A stretch of 39,149 nucleotides of DNA from Pseudomonas putida. Lineage in GTDB: Bacteria; Pseudomonadota; Gammaproteobacteria; Pseudomonadales; Pseudomonadaceae. A program made the translations under genes and the position numbers. The notes below the pieces were generated by a model. It was not told the DNA's origin and ran no database searches. It saw only the letters and a program-made list of their open reading frames with translations. Below are positions 8,251 through 14,801 of the stretch, in pieces. Where the stretch lies: positions 1-39,149 of the forward strand of contig NZ_JANHKS010000051.1 in the NCBI RefSeq assembly GCF_028682175.1, in the 5' to 3' direction. Each line of letters starts with the position of its first letter. The first letter of the stretch is position 1.

Positions 8251-8423
8251 ATCGCTCCCGCGGGCAAGCCCGGCTGCTACAACGATCTATGTTGCTGCAC
8301 TGTCCGTAGCAGTCCGGCTTGCCGGCGTCTGCGTTCTCAAGGTCCCCGACGCCGGCAAGCCGGACTGCTACGGACGGTGCGACACAAATGGTCGTAGCAG
8401 CCGGGCTTGCCCGCGGGAGCGAT
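8251..8423. repeat. nested REP doublet: one REP pair inside another
   Basis: The outer arms (8251-8280 and 8394-8423) are perfect 30-bp reverse complements of the GTAGCAGCCGGGCTTGCCCG type. Inside them a second pair (8303-8329 and 8348-8374) is a perfect 27-bp inverted repeat of a different type, GTAGCAGTCCGGCTTGCCGG; it extends to 8297-8380 with one mismatch. The whole lies between the convergent 8-oxoguanine deaminase and chaA genes. Confidence 0.92.
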
Positions 8424-8437
8424 ATTAAAAGCGCAGA

Positions 8438-8460
8438 CGTTGGCAAGCCGGACGACTACA
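8438..8460. repeat. degenerate REP fragment overlapping the end of chaA
   Basis: The bases TTGGCAAGCCGGACGACTAC resemble one REP arm (GCCGGCAAGCCGGACTGCTAC). The CTA inside the final GACTAC is the chaA stop codon (TAG) on the minus strand, so the repeat edge forms the end of the gene. Confidence 0.6.
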
Positions 8461-9547
8461 TCCCCAACAATGACAACATCACAAAGGTCGCGAACAGCAC
8501 GAAGTGCGTCATGCCTTCGATGGCGTTGGTTTCGCCGTCGTTGAGGTTGATGGCACTGACCAGCAAGGTGACGAACACCATCACGGTCTGCACCGGCGTC
8601 ATGGCCATCTGGAACGGCTGACCGGTGTAGAGCGCCATCGCCTCCATCACCGGCACAGTCAGGATCACCGTGGACAACGATGCCCCCAGCGCAACGTTGA
8701 CCACCGATTGCATGCGGTTGGCCAGCGCCGCTCGCAGCGCCGTGAGGATTTCCGGCGCAGCGGAAATCGCCGCCACCAGAATCGCGGTCATGACCGGCGG
8801 TGCGCCGCTGCCTTCAAGGCCCAGGTCGATGGTCTTGGACATGACCTCCGCCAGCGCGCCAATGACCACCACCCCAAACACCAGCGTGGCGATCGACAAG
8901 GTCAGATTCACCGGCGCGCCCTCCTGTTCGGGCTGATCCTTGCGCCGCTTCTTGTCCGGGTAGCTGTAGCTGAAGAAATAACTGTGCGGCCCCACCTGCA
9001 TGCGCAGAAACAGACCGTACAACAACACCATCGCGCCAATGGTAAAGGCCGAATACACCTTCCATTTCGACTCGGGTATGAACTCCGGCACCACCATCGA
9101 TACGGCCATGGCGGTCAGGATCATCACACTGTAAGAGCGCGCGGAGTCATCGTTGTAGGACTGCTCGCCGTGCTTGAGCCCGCCCATCAGCGCCGCGAGC
9201 CCCAGGATGCCGTTGATATCCAGCATCACCGCCGAGTAAATGGTGTCTCGCACCAGCGTCGGCGACGGCTCGTTGCTCATCATGATCGCCAGGATCACCA
9301 CCTCGACCAGCACCGCCGACAGCGTCAGGATCATCGTGCCGTAGGGGTCGCCGAACTTCTCCGCAAGCAACTCGGCATGATGGGCGACGCGCATCGAGGC
9401 ACAGACGATGAACACCACCAGGGCGACGCCCGCGAGCAACGCAACGGTGTGCCCATGGCCGAGCAACTGGTGTTCGAAGAAGTAGGCGAGACAGGCCGCA
9501 ATCACCGCCAACAGGAGAAATTTTTCTTGCTTGAGAATCGTGCCCAT
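8456..9547 (-). CDS. chaA: calcium:proton antiporter
   Basis: A 363-residue inner-membrane protein of the Ca2+/cation antiporter superfamily with two Na_Ca_ex-type halves and about 11 hydrophobic segments. Conserved acidic helices are seen in each half (VLVEVVILAIMMSNEP near 80-95 and AISAAPEILTALRAAL near 275-290). It exports Ca2+ (and possibly Na+/K+) in exchange for H+. I chose the ATG at 9547 because AAGG lies 5 nt upstream; an upstream in-frame ATG at 9583 would add 12 polar residues. The stop codon lies inside a REP fragment. Single-gene unit, convergent with the upstream deaminase gene. Confidence 0.87.
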   Translation of the reverse strand: MGTILKQEKFLLLAVIAACLAYFFEHQLLGHGHTVALLAGVALVVFIVCASMRVAHHAELLAEKFGDPYGTMILTLSAVLVEVVILAIMMSNEPSPTLVRDTIYSAVMLDINGILGLAALMGGLKHGEQSYNDDSARSYSVMILTAMAVSMVVPEFIPESKWKVYSAFTIGAMVLLYGLFLRMQVGPHSYFFSYSYPDKKRRKDQPEQEGAPVNLTLSIATLVFGVVVIGALAEVMSKTIDLGLEGSGAPPVMTAILVAAISAAPEILTALRAALANRMQSVVNVALGASLSTVILTVPVMEAMALYTGQPFQMAMTPVQTVMVFVTLLVSAINLNDGETNAIEGMTHFVLFATFVMLSLLGM

Positions 9548-9690
9548 CGTTGCCTTATTGCCTCTGCGACGCGGGTCGCTCATCCGTGGAGTATTGCCTG
9601 CTCAAGCGGTGAGAGTGCAGTTTGTAAATAAAGGTTTCAAGACAGCTGAACCTTCCGGTCAGGTTTTTAACCAGTCATCGCCCGTGAATC

Positions 9691-9696
9691 TGTAGA
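9691..9696 (+). promoter_or_regulatory. candidate -10 box for the adenine deaminase gene
   Basis: TAGAAT lies about 32 bp upstream of the adenine deaminase start, in the only gap before the gene. No good -35 sequence is seen 16-18 bp upstream. Confidence 0.35.
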
Positions 9697-9727
9697 ATCA
9701 CTCCATTGCACCTGATGAGAAAAGAAC

Positions 9728-10681
9728 ATGTACGACTGGCTGAATGCCCTGCCCAAGGCTGAACTGCACCTGCACCTTGAGGGTTCGCTGGAACCTGAAC
9801 TGCTGTTCGCCCTGGCCGAGCGCAACAAGATCGCACTGCCGTGGAACGACGTCGAAACCCTGCGCAAGGCCTACGCCTTCAATAACCTGCAGGAGTTTCT
9901 CGACCTTTATTACCAGGGCGCGGACGTCCTGCGCACCGAGCAGGACTTCTACGACCTGACCTGGGCCTACCTTGAACGCTGCAAGGCTCAGAACGTGATT
10001 CACACCGAACCGTTCTTCGACCCTCAGACCCACACCGACCGGGGCATCCCCTTCGAAGTGGTGCTCAACGGGATCACTGGCGCGCTCAAGGACGGCAAGG
10101 AAAAACTCGGCGTGGGCAGCGGCCTGATCCTGAGCTTCCTGCGGCACCTGAGTGAGGAAGAAGCCGAGAAGACACTGGACATGGCACTGCCCTTCCGCGA
10201 TGCCTTCGTCGCCGTCGGCCTGGACAGCTCGGAAATGGGCCATCCGCCCAGCAAGTTCAAGCGCGTGTTCGACCGCGCCCGTGGAGAAGGCTTCCTGACC
10301 GTGGCCCACGCCGGCGAGGAAGGTCCGCCCGAGTACATCTGGGAAGCGCTGGACCTGCTGAAGATCGAGCGGATCGACCACGGCGTGCGCGCCATCGAAG
10401 ACGAACGGCTGATGCAACGCATCATCGATGAGCAGATCCCGTTGACGGTCTGCCCGCTGTCCAACACCAAGCTCTGCGTGTTTGACCACATGAGCCAGCA
10501 CAACATCCTCGACATGCTCGAGCGTGGCGTGAAAGTCACCGTAAACTCGGACGACCCGGCCTACTTCGGTGGCTACGTGACCGAAAACTTCCACGCGCTG
10601 CACACTCATCTGGGCATGACCCAGGATCAGGCCAAACGCCTGGCCCAGAACAGCCTGGATGCGCGTCTGGTCAAACCGTGA
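9728..10681 (+). CDS. adenine deaminase (adenosine deaminase fold)
   Basis: A 317-residue Zn-dependent amidohydrolase that turns adenine into hypoxanthine and ammonia. Seen: zinc ligands in ELHLHLEGSLE (H14/H16), VAHAGEEGPPEY, RIDHGVRAIED, and Asp pair in NSDDPAYFGGY. It belongs to the adenosine deaminase family, but this Pseudomonas subgroup (P. aeruginosa Pa0148) was shown to act on free adenine rather than adenosine. Older annotations call it add. The start has a GAGAAAAG ribosome site. An adenine permease (azgA) lies 26 kb away in the same window. Confidence 0.9.
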   Translation: MYDWLNALPKAELHLHLEGSLEPELLFALAERNKIALPWNDVETLRKAYAFNNLQEFLDLYYQGADVLRTEQDFYDLTWAYLERCKAQNVIHTEPFFDPQTHTDRGIPFEVVLNGITGALKDGKEKLGVGSGLILSFLRHLSEEEAEKTLDMALPFRDAFVAVGLDSSEMGHPPSKFKRVFDRARGEGFLTVAHAGEEGPPEYIWEALDLLKIERIDHGVRAIEDERLMQRIIDEQIPLTVCPLSNTKLCVFDHMSQHNILDMLERGVKVTVNSDDPAYFGGYVTENFHALHTHLGMTQDQAKRLAQNSLDARLVKP

Positions 10682-10697
10682 CCTGAGCGTGATTCAT

Positions 10698-10758
10698 GGC
10701 AGCAGGGCCTGCCAGCGGGTGCCACTCCAGGCCTCCCGCCGGCAAGCCGTGCTGCTAC
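10698..10758. repeat. REP doublet, one arm decayed
   Basis: The right arm (10735-10758) is an intact GCCGGCAAGCCGTGCTGCTAC-type unit. The left arm (10698-10719) is inverted and carries several substitutions. It lies between the convergent adenine deaminase and ArsR-type genes. Confidence 0.75.
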
Positions 10759-10769
10759 AGCGTCTGCAT

Positions 10770-11462
10770 TCAGGCAGCGGACGCGATCTTGTTGATCTCA
10801 CGCTGACCATTGGAAGACACCTGCAAGGTGGTGGCCTCTTCCGTGGCACGCAACCACCCCAGTTGCATGAAAAGCTGCAGCAATCCCGCCCCCAGCGCAC
10901 CGCCCAGGTGCGGACCGCGGTCACTGCATTCGGCGCACTCGCAGACAGTCTCGCGCTGCCGGTGGGCCAACGCAGGGATGAAAATGCCCCGCTCGGCAAA
11001 TCTCGATATTCCGACACTCGTCACTTCCAGACGATGCTCCGACTGCTCGATCCAGCCCGCCCCGAGCATCCGCTGATACAGATCCGTGGCCAGGTCCCCG
11101 CCCAGATGATCGGCGCACACCAGAGCCCGGCGCAGTGGCAACGGCGGCAAGGGCTGGGCGACGCTGCGGCTGATGATCTCGGCACTGACCATCGATGCGC
11201 TGGCCAGTGCCTGCACCGCCGCTCCGACCTCAGGCGCCGCCAGCCTGAAGAAGCGCTTACGGCCGCGCGACTCCTGGCGCAGCAAGCCTCCCGATGCCAG
11301 CCGCGCCAGGTGCGCGCCCACCGATGAGGTGGACAAGCCCACCAGCAATGCAATCTCGTCAGCTGCCCGCGACGCGCCGTCCATTAACGCCCACATCATG
11401 GCACTGCGTTTGGGGTCGGCCAGCAGCGCGGCAATCTGACTGATGCATGGTGCGTGTTCCAT
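10770..11462 (-). CDS. ArsR-family winged-helix regulator
   Basis: A 230-residue protein with an ArsR-type HTH in its first about 80 residues (DEIALLVGLSTSSVGAHLAR then GLLRQESRGRKRFFRL). The C-terminal part carries the family segments ALVCADHLGGDLA and PHLGGALGAGLLQLFMQLGW found in longer ArsR proteins. It has Cys6, Cys116 and a tight C174-x-C176-xx-C179 cluster (VCECAEC); many relatives have a DWSERR-like segment near this place, so the cluster may be special to this protein. The ribosome site is GGGAG, 8 nt before ATG. Target and signal are unknown; the long gap upstream separates it from the MFS exporter. Confidence 0.8.
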   Translation of the reverse strand: MEHAPCISQIAALLADPKRSAMMWALMDGASRAADEIALLVGLSTSSVGAHLARLASGGLLRQESRGRKRFFRLAAPEVGAAVQALASASMVSAEIISRSVAQPLPPLPLRRALVCADHLGGDLATDLYQRMLGAGWIEQSEHRLEVTSVGISRFAERGIFIPALAHRQRETVCECAECSDRGPHLGGALGAGLLQLFMQLGWLRATEEATTLQVSSNGQREINKIASAA

Positions 11463-12106
11463 GTATTCACTCCCTGTTGAATCATTGGTCTTTTGCGATG
11501 GCCGACTCGCCCTCTACAGCGGCCATCATCGTTGCATAGGGCGAACGGCAGCCTTGATCTGCATCACCTCATGGGACCTTTGAGCAGAACAAGTGCCGCA
11601 CTAGTACAGATTTAGTTAAGTAACCGTGACAGTATCGAGCATCCGTTATTGGATCGGATCCACTCTAAAGACACAGTATAAGGGCTGGAGGACAGCGGCG
11701 GATTGCTCAGGATTTGTTGTACCCGAAGCACCGTAGGGCCGCCGTGCGAAACATCAGGCAAAGTCTCCCGTTAGACAACAGCCTCTCCAGCCCATGTTTT
11801 AGCGCCGAAAAGGCCGGAATAGCGGGCCTCTGCTGGCATTTCGGGGAAGTGACGTCAATTGAAGGCAGGGCAAATTCCTACAGCAAAAACTCCATTATCC
11901 CGCAGGAAAAATAGCCAGGGTTTTCCATAGGAAGGCGGATTTTTTAACCAGATATACTGTCACGCCTTCCCCCCAACGAAGTGCTTGTACGAAAGGTCTG
12001 CCGGGAGAGTAGTAATAGTCTGCACTTCTCTCATTTGTTCACTGCCATTAACAATCAATAACAGTGCACCGGTCAGCACAGCTTTTCAATAAAAGAAGCA
12101 GGAAGT
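11463..12106. other. long intergenic region, structured but no gene recognised
   Basis: No ORF here has a ribosome site or recognisable product. What can be seen: an 11-bp inverted repeat, CGTGACAGTAT at 11625-11635 and its complement at 11954-11964; within it a 9-bp inverted repeat GGGCTGGAG (11682-11690) / CTCCAGCCC (11785-11793), preceded by TATAAG at 11677; and the palindrome GTTA-AG-TAAC at 11617-11626. It could be a small RNA locus, a short mobile remnant or the scar of a lost regulator/transporter pair. None of these is proven. Confidence 0.45.
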
Positions 12107-12130
12107 CCGGCAACGCGGGAACGTTGCCGG
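12107..12130 (-). terminator. Rho-independent terminator of the MFS gene
   Basis: A perfect 9-bp stem (CCGGCAACG / CGTTGCCGG) with loop TTCCCG lies just past the MFS stop codon. On the minus strand it is followed by a T-rich run (ACTTCCTGCTTCTTTTATT). Confidence 0.75.
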
Positions 12131-12136
12131 AGCGGG

Positions 12137-13345
12137 TCAGATGCGTACGTCAGTGGGCGCAACCTGCGCATCACGCCTGCCCTGGGCGCGTCGGGTAATC
12201 ATCGCGAGCGTCACGGCCAGCACCCCACACAGGGTGATAACCGTCGCCATGGGCACGGCGGTGCCATCGTGCAACACCCCGACCAGCGCCGCAGCCCCCG
12301 CCGCCACGCTGAATTGCAGGCAGCCCAGCAAGGCCGAGGCGCTGCCTGCACGCTTGCCTTGCCCGGCCATCGCACAGGCCGAGGCGTTGGGGATGATGCA
12401 GCCAAGGCTGGCGATATAGATGAACAGCGGGATCAGCAACGGCCAGAGCTTCTCGGTGTGCATCGAGGCAATCGCCAGCAGCACCACGGCGGCGCTCAGG
12501 TAGATCCATACCGCGCGGGACAGCAGCCACGCCGGGCCAAAGCGCCCCACGAGCCGGGCGTTGACTTGCGCGACGAGGATGAAGCCCGCCGCGTTGGTGC
12601 CGAACAGCCAGCCGTAATGCTCGGCAGGCACGCCATACAGCTTGATGAACACGAAGGGAGAGCCTGCGATATAGGAAAACATACCGGCAATCGCAATGCC
12701 GCCAGTCAAGGCGTGCCCCAGGAAGATCCGGTCGCCCAGCAACGCCCAATATGAGCCCGCCGCGCCGGACAGCGGTGGACGGGGGTGGCCTGCGGGCATG
12801 CTTTCAGGCAAGCCTGCAGCCACGGCGCATGCCGTGAGCGCACTGAAGAACGTCAGGCTCAGGAAGATCGACTGCCAGCCGTACACATTGACCAGCAAAC
12901 CGCCGAGCATCGGGGCCAGGATCGGGGCCAGGCCCATGACCAGCATCAACTGGGAAAACACTTTCGCCGACTCGACGGGCGAGCACTTGTCGCTGACAAT
13001 CGCCCGCGACAGCACCATCCCTGCACAGCCACCCAGGGCCTGGACGAAACGTGCAACGATCAGCCACTCAAGGTTGGGTGCAAACGCGCAGGCCAGGGAC
13101 GCCAGCGTGAACAGTCCGACGCCGAACAGCAGCGGGATGCGGCGGCCAAACCGGTCAGCGATCGGCCCATAGGCCAGTTGCCCGATGCTCAAGCCCAGGA
13201 AGTAAGAGGCCAGGGTCATCTGGACGTGTTTTTCGTCCGTGCCAAAAGCCAGTGCCATTGCCGGAAAGCCGGGTAGATAAAAGTCGATGGCCAATGGGCC
13301 AAATGCGCTGAGAGCGCCAAGAATCAGAATCGTTCTAAGGTTCAT
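12137..13345 (-). CDS. Bcr/CflA-type multidrug MFS exporter
   Basis: A 402-residue inner-membrane transporter with about 12 hydrophobic helices. It has the MFS motif A (GPIADRFGRRIPLL, near residues 66-80) and the Bcr/CflA-type N-terminus (PLAIDFYLPGFPAM), plus RFVQALGGCAGMVLSRAIV in helix 4. Bcr/CflA proteins export bicyclomycin, chloramphenicol or sulfathiazole-like drugs by proton antiport; the substrate here is unknown. The ATG at 13345 follows GGAAG by 5 nt and begins MNLRTILILG; a longer frame from 13387 lacks a ribosome site. It has its own terminator. Confidence 0.87.
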   Translation of the reverse strand: MNLRTILILGALSAFGPLAIDFYLPGFPAMALAFGTDEKHVQMTLASYFLGLSIGQLAYGPIADRFGRRIPLLFGVGLFTLASLACAFAPNLEWLIVARFVQALGGCAGMVLSRAIVSDKCSPVESAKVFSQLMLVMGLAPILAPMLGGLLVNVYGWQSIFLSLTFFSALTACAVAAGLPESMPAGHPRPPLSGAAGSYWALLGDRIFLGHALTGGIAIAGMFSYIAGSPFVFIKLYGVPAEHYGWLFGTNAAGFILVAQVNARLVGRFGPAWLLSRAVWIYLSAAVVLLAIASMHTEKLWPLLIPLFIYIASLGCIIPNASACAMAGQGKRAGSASALLGCLQFSVAAGAAALVGVLHDGTAVPMATVITLCGVLAVTLAMITRRAQGRRDAQVAPTDVRI

Positions 13346-13529
13346 TGATCTTCCAAAGCAGTTGCGCGCAGCCTGACAGTTTAACAACCCGCCATCTTCT
13401 CAGACCGTCGCAGGGAAAATTATTAAAAGTTTTTTCAGGTTTAATTACCGTCAGGCGGGATCGCGGAACTAATCGACCCGTACCGGACATCGGCCAATGG
13501 ATTTCTCACACCGCTTTTACAAATAACTC

Positions 13530-13561
13530 ACAGATATGCTTCTAGAATTTTTCATATCTGT
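13530..13561. promoter_or_regulatory. 9-bp palindrome over the lipoprotein gene promoter
   Basis: ACAGATATG (13530-13538) and CATATCTGT (13553-13561) form a perfect inverted repeat with a 14-nt centre that contains TAGAAT, a possible -10. It ends 13 bp before the start codon at 13575. It could be an operator or a 5' hairpin. Confidence 0.5.
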
Positions 13562-13574
13562 AGAGGAAATGGAT

Positions 13575-13934
13575 ATGAACGCGCGTTGGGTTGTGCTGTG
13601 GTGTCTTGTGGTTGTCGCCGGCTGTCAGTCTACCCACGACCAATTACTGGCCGAAGGTTATCCGCCGGCATTTGCGGACGGTTTCCAGGATGGCTGCGGC
13701 AGTGGGCGGCAGGCAGTGGATGTCATGAAGGGCCAATACAAGAAGGACGTGCCGCGTTACTTGCGTGACACGATTTACGCGCAGGGCTGGGGGGATGGTT
13801 TCCGCCAGTGTCAGGCGCAACTGGAGAACCACAACGTTCAGGATCAGGGTCGCGACAGCGTCTGGAACGACCGCGACCGCGCCTGGGAACAAGAGAAGAC
13901 CCAGGACGCGGCCAAGGCGTATCGCTCTCGCTGA
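13575..13934 (+). CDS. small predicted lipoprotein
   Basis: A 119-residue protein. The N-terminus is a lipoprotein signal: MNAR, a hydrophobic stretch, and lipobox VAGC with Cys17 as the probable lipidated residue. Residue 18 is Gln and 19 Ser, so outer-membrane sorting is likely. The mature part is polar and charged, with a repeated Gly/Asp pattern (DGFQDGCGSG and GWGDGFRQC) and no known domain that I recognise. The ATG at 13575 is chosen because GAGGA lies 7 nt upstream; ATG 13569 is possible. It is 84 bp before the Gre-like gene in the same direction, so they may be co-transcribed. Confidence 0.8.
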   Translation: MNARWVVLWCLVVVAGCQSTHDQLLAEGYPPAFADGFQDGCGSGRQAVDVMKGQYKKDVPRYLRDTIYAQGWGDGFRQCQAQLENHNVQDQGRDSVWNDRDRAWEQEKTQDAAKAYRSR

Positions 13935-14018
13935 AGGCCATGTCGCTGCGGGGCATCTGGCGAAACTTCTGGAGTGCAAGGATGGCCCAACCTTCATGTA
14001 CTGAACAGGGAGCACGCC

Positions 14019-14516
14019 ATGAGTCGGGCCTTCGTCAACGAAGACGCCGCTGCCGCGCAGGTCAGCCAGCCGGTGGAGCGGCACGTCAGCGCGCAACCCA
14101 ATTACGTGACCGCCAGCGGTCTTGCCCAGTTGCAGGCCCATGTCGCCGCGTTGCAGGCACAGCACAGCGAGCAGTCGGCGCGCGGTGAGCGTGCAGACAA
14201 GCAGCGGCTGGCGGATATCGAACGGGATCTGCGTTATTTCAATCAGCGTCTTCACAGTGCTCAGGTGGTGACACCTGCCATCTCTACTGACAAGGTGCAG
14301 ATCGGCAGTTGGGTGACCTTCGCCGATGAAGAGGACGTGCAGCAGCGGGTGCAATTGGTGGGTGAAGATCAGGCTGATGCCGCGAGCCAGCTCATCAACT
14401 GGGCCTCGCCGCTGGGCAAGGCGCTGATGGGCGCGCACGTGGGCGACGAAGTCACCTGGCAGCGCCCGGCGGGAGATCAGGTGATCGAGGTGGTGCAGAT
14501 TGAGGCGGATGTTTGA
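14019..14516 (+). CDS. Gre-fold transcription factor homolog without the acidic tip
   Basis: A 165-residue GreA/GreB-family protein. A predicted antiparallel coiled coil spans about residues 35-80 and ends NQRLHSAQVV. The C-terminal FKBP-like domain contains VQIGSWVTF, INWASPLGKALMGAHVGDEV and IEVVQI, all family hallmarks. Gre factors reach through the RNA polymerase secondary channel and rescue backtracked complexes with an acidic DxxE pair at the coil tip. Here the corresponding place, by hand alignment, has Ser residues (QHSEQSARG), so cleavage stimulation is doubtful. It starts with GGGAG about 7 nt before ATG. It is not the housekeeping GreA or GreB. Confidence 0.82.
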   Translation: MSRAFVNEDAAAAQVSQPVERHVSAQPNYVTASGLAQLQAHVAALQAQHSEQSARGERADKQRLADIERDLRYFNQRLHSAQVVTPAISTDKVQIGSWVTFADEEDVQQRVQLVGEDQADAASQLINWASPLGKALMGAHVGDEVTWQRPAGDQVIEVVQIEADV

Positions 14517-14603
14517 AAAAACGGAGCCACTGCGCCCTTGGATACTCTACAGGGGATCAAGCTCGAATTTATGTATGTACTCGCAGCCGATACGCCAAGC
14601 CAT

Positions 14604-14698
14604 ATTTGTGGGAGCGGGCTCGCCCGCGAATGCGTCACACCTGCCGCATCAAAGGAGTCTGACCCACCGCTTTCGCGGGCAAGCCCGCTCCCACAAAT
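14604..14698. repeat. REP doublet, GTGGGAGCGGGCTCGCCCGCG type
   Basis: Arms 14604-14630 and 14672-14698 are inverted over 27 bp with one central mismatch. This is the only copy of the GTGGGAGCGGGC type in the window. It lies between the convergent Gre-like and ettA genes. Confidence 0.9.
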
Positions 14699-14752
14699 CA
14701 TCACTGATCGACAATCGTCGTTATCCCCATCCCGCACGACAGAAACTTGTCC

Positions 14753-14784
14753 AAAAAAAAACGGAGCCCGAAGGCTCCGTTTTT
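14753..14784. terminator. bidirectional terminator between the Gre-like gene and ettA
   Basis: ACGGAGCC-CGAA-GGCTCCGT (14761-14780) is flanked by eight A before and TTTT after, so it works for both strands. It ends 17 bp from the ettA stop codon. A 13-nt copy of its left half, AAAAAACGGAGCC, recurs at 14516-14528 right after the Gre-like gene. Confidence 0.9.
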
Positions 14785-14801
14785 CATGACGCTGGCCCCG
14801 A

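Noticed and set aside
8251..8460. Possible CRISPR-like array because of regular short repeats
   Set aside because: The repeats are inverted REP arms in nested pairs, not direct repeats with unique spacers, and no cas genes are present.
11714..11914. 66-residue ORF in the long gap
   Set aside because: No ribosome site, no family resemblance and overlap with the inverted repeats; structure rather than coding is more likely.
11625..11964. Transposable element with terminal inverted repeats
   Set aside because: The 11-bp repeat has no visible target duplication and no transposase, so a mobile element is not called; kept only as one reading of the gap.
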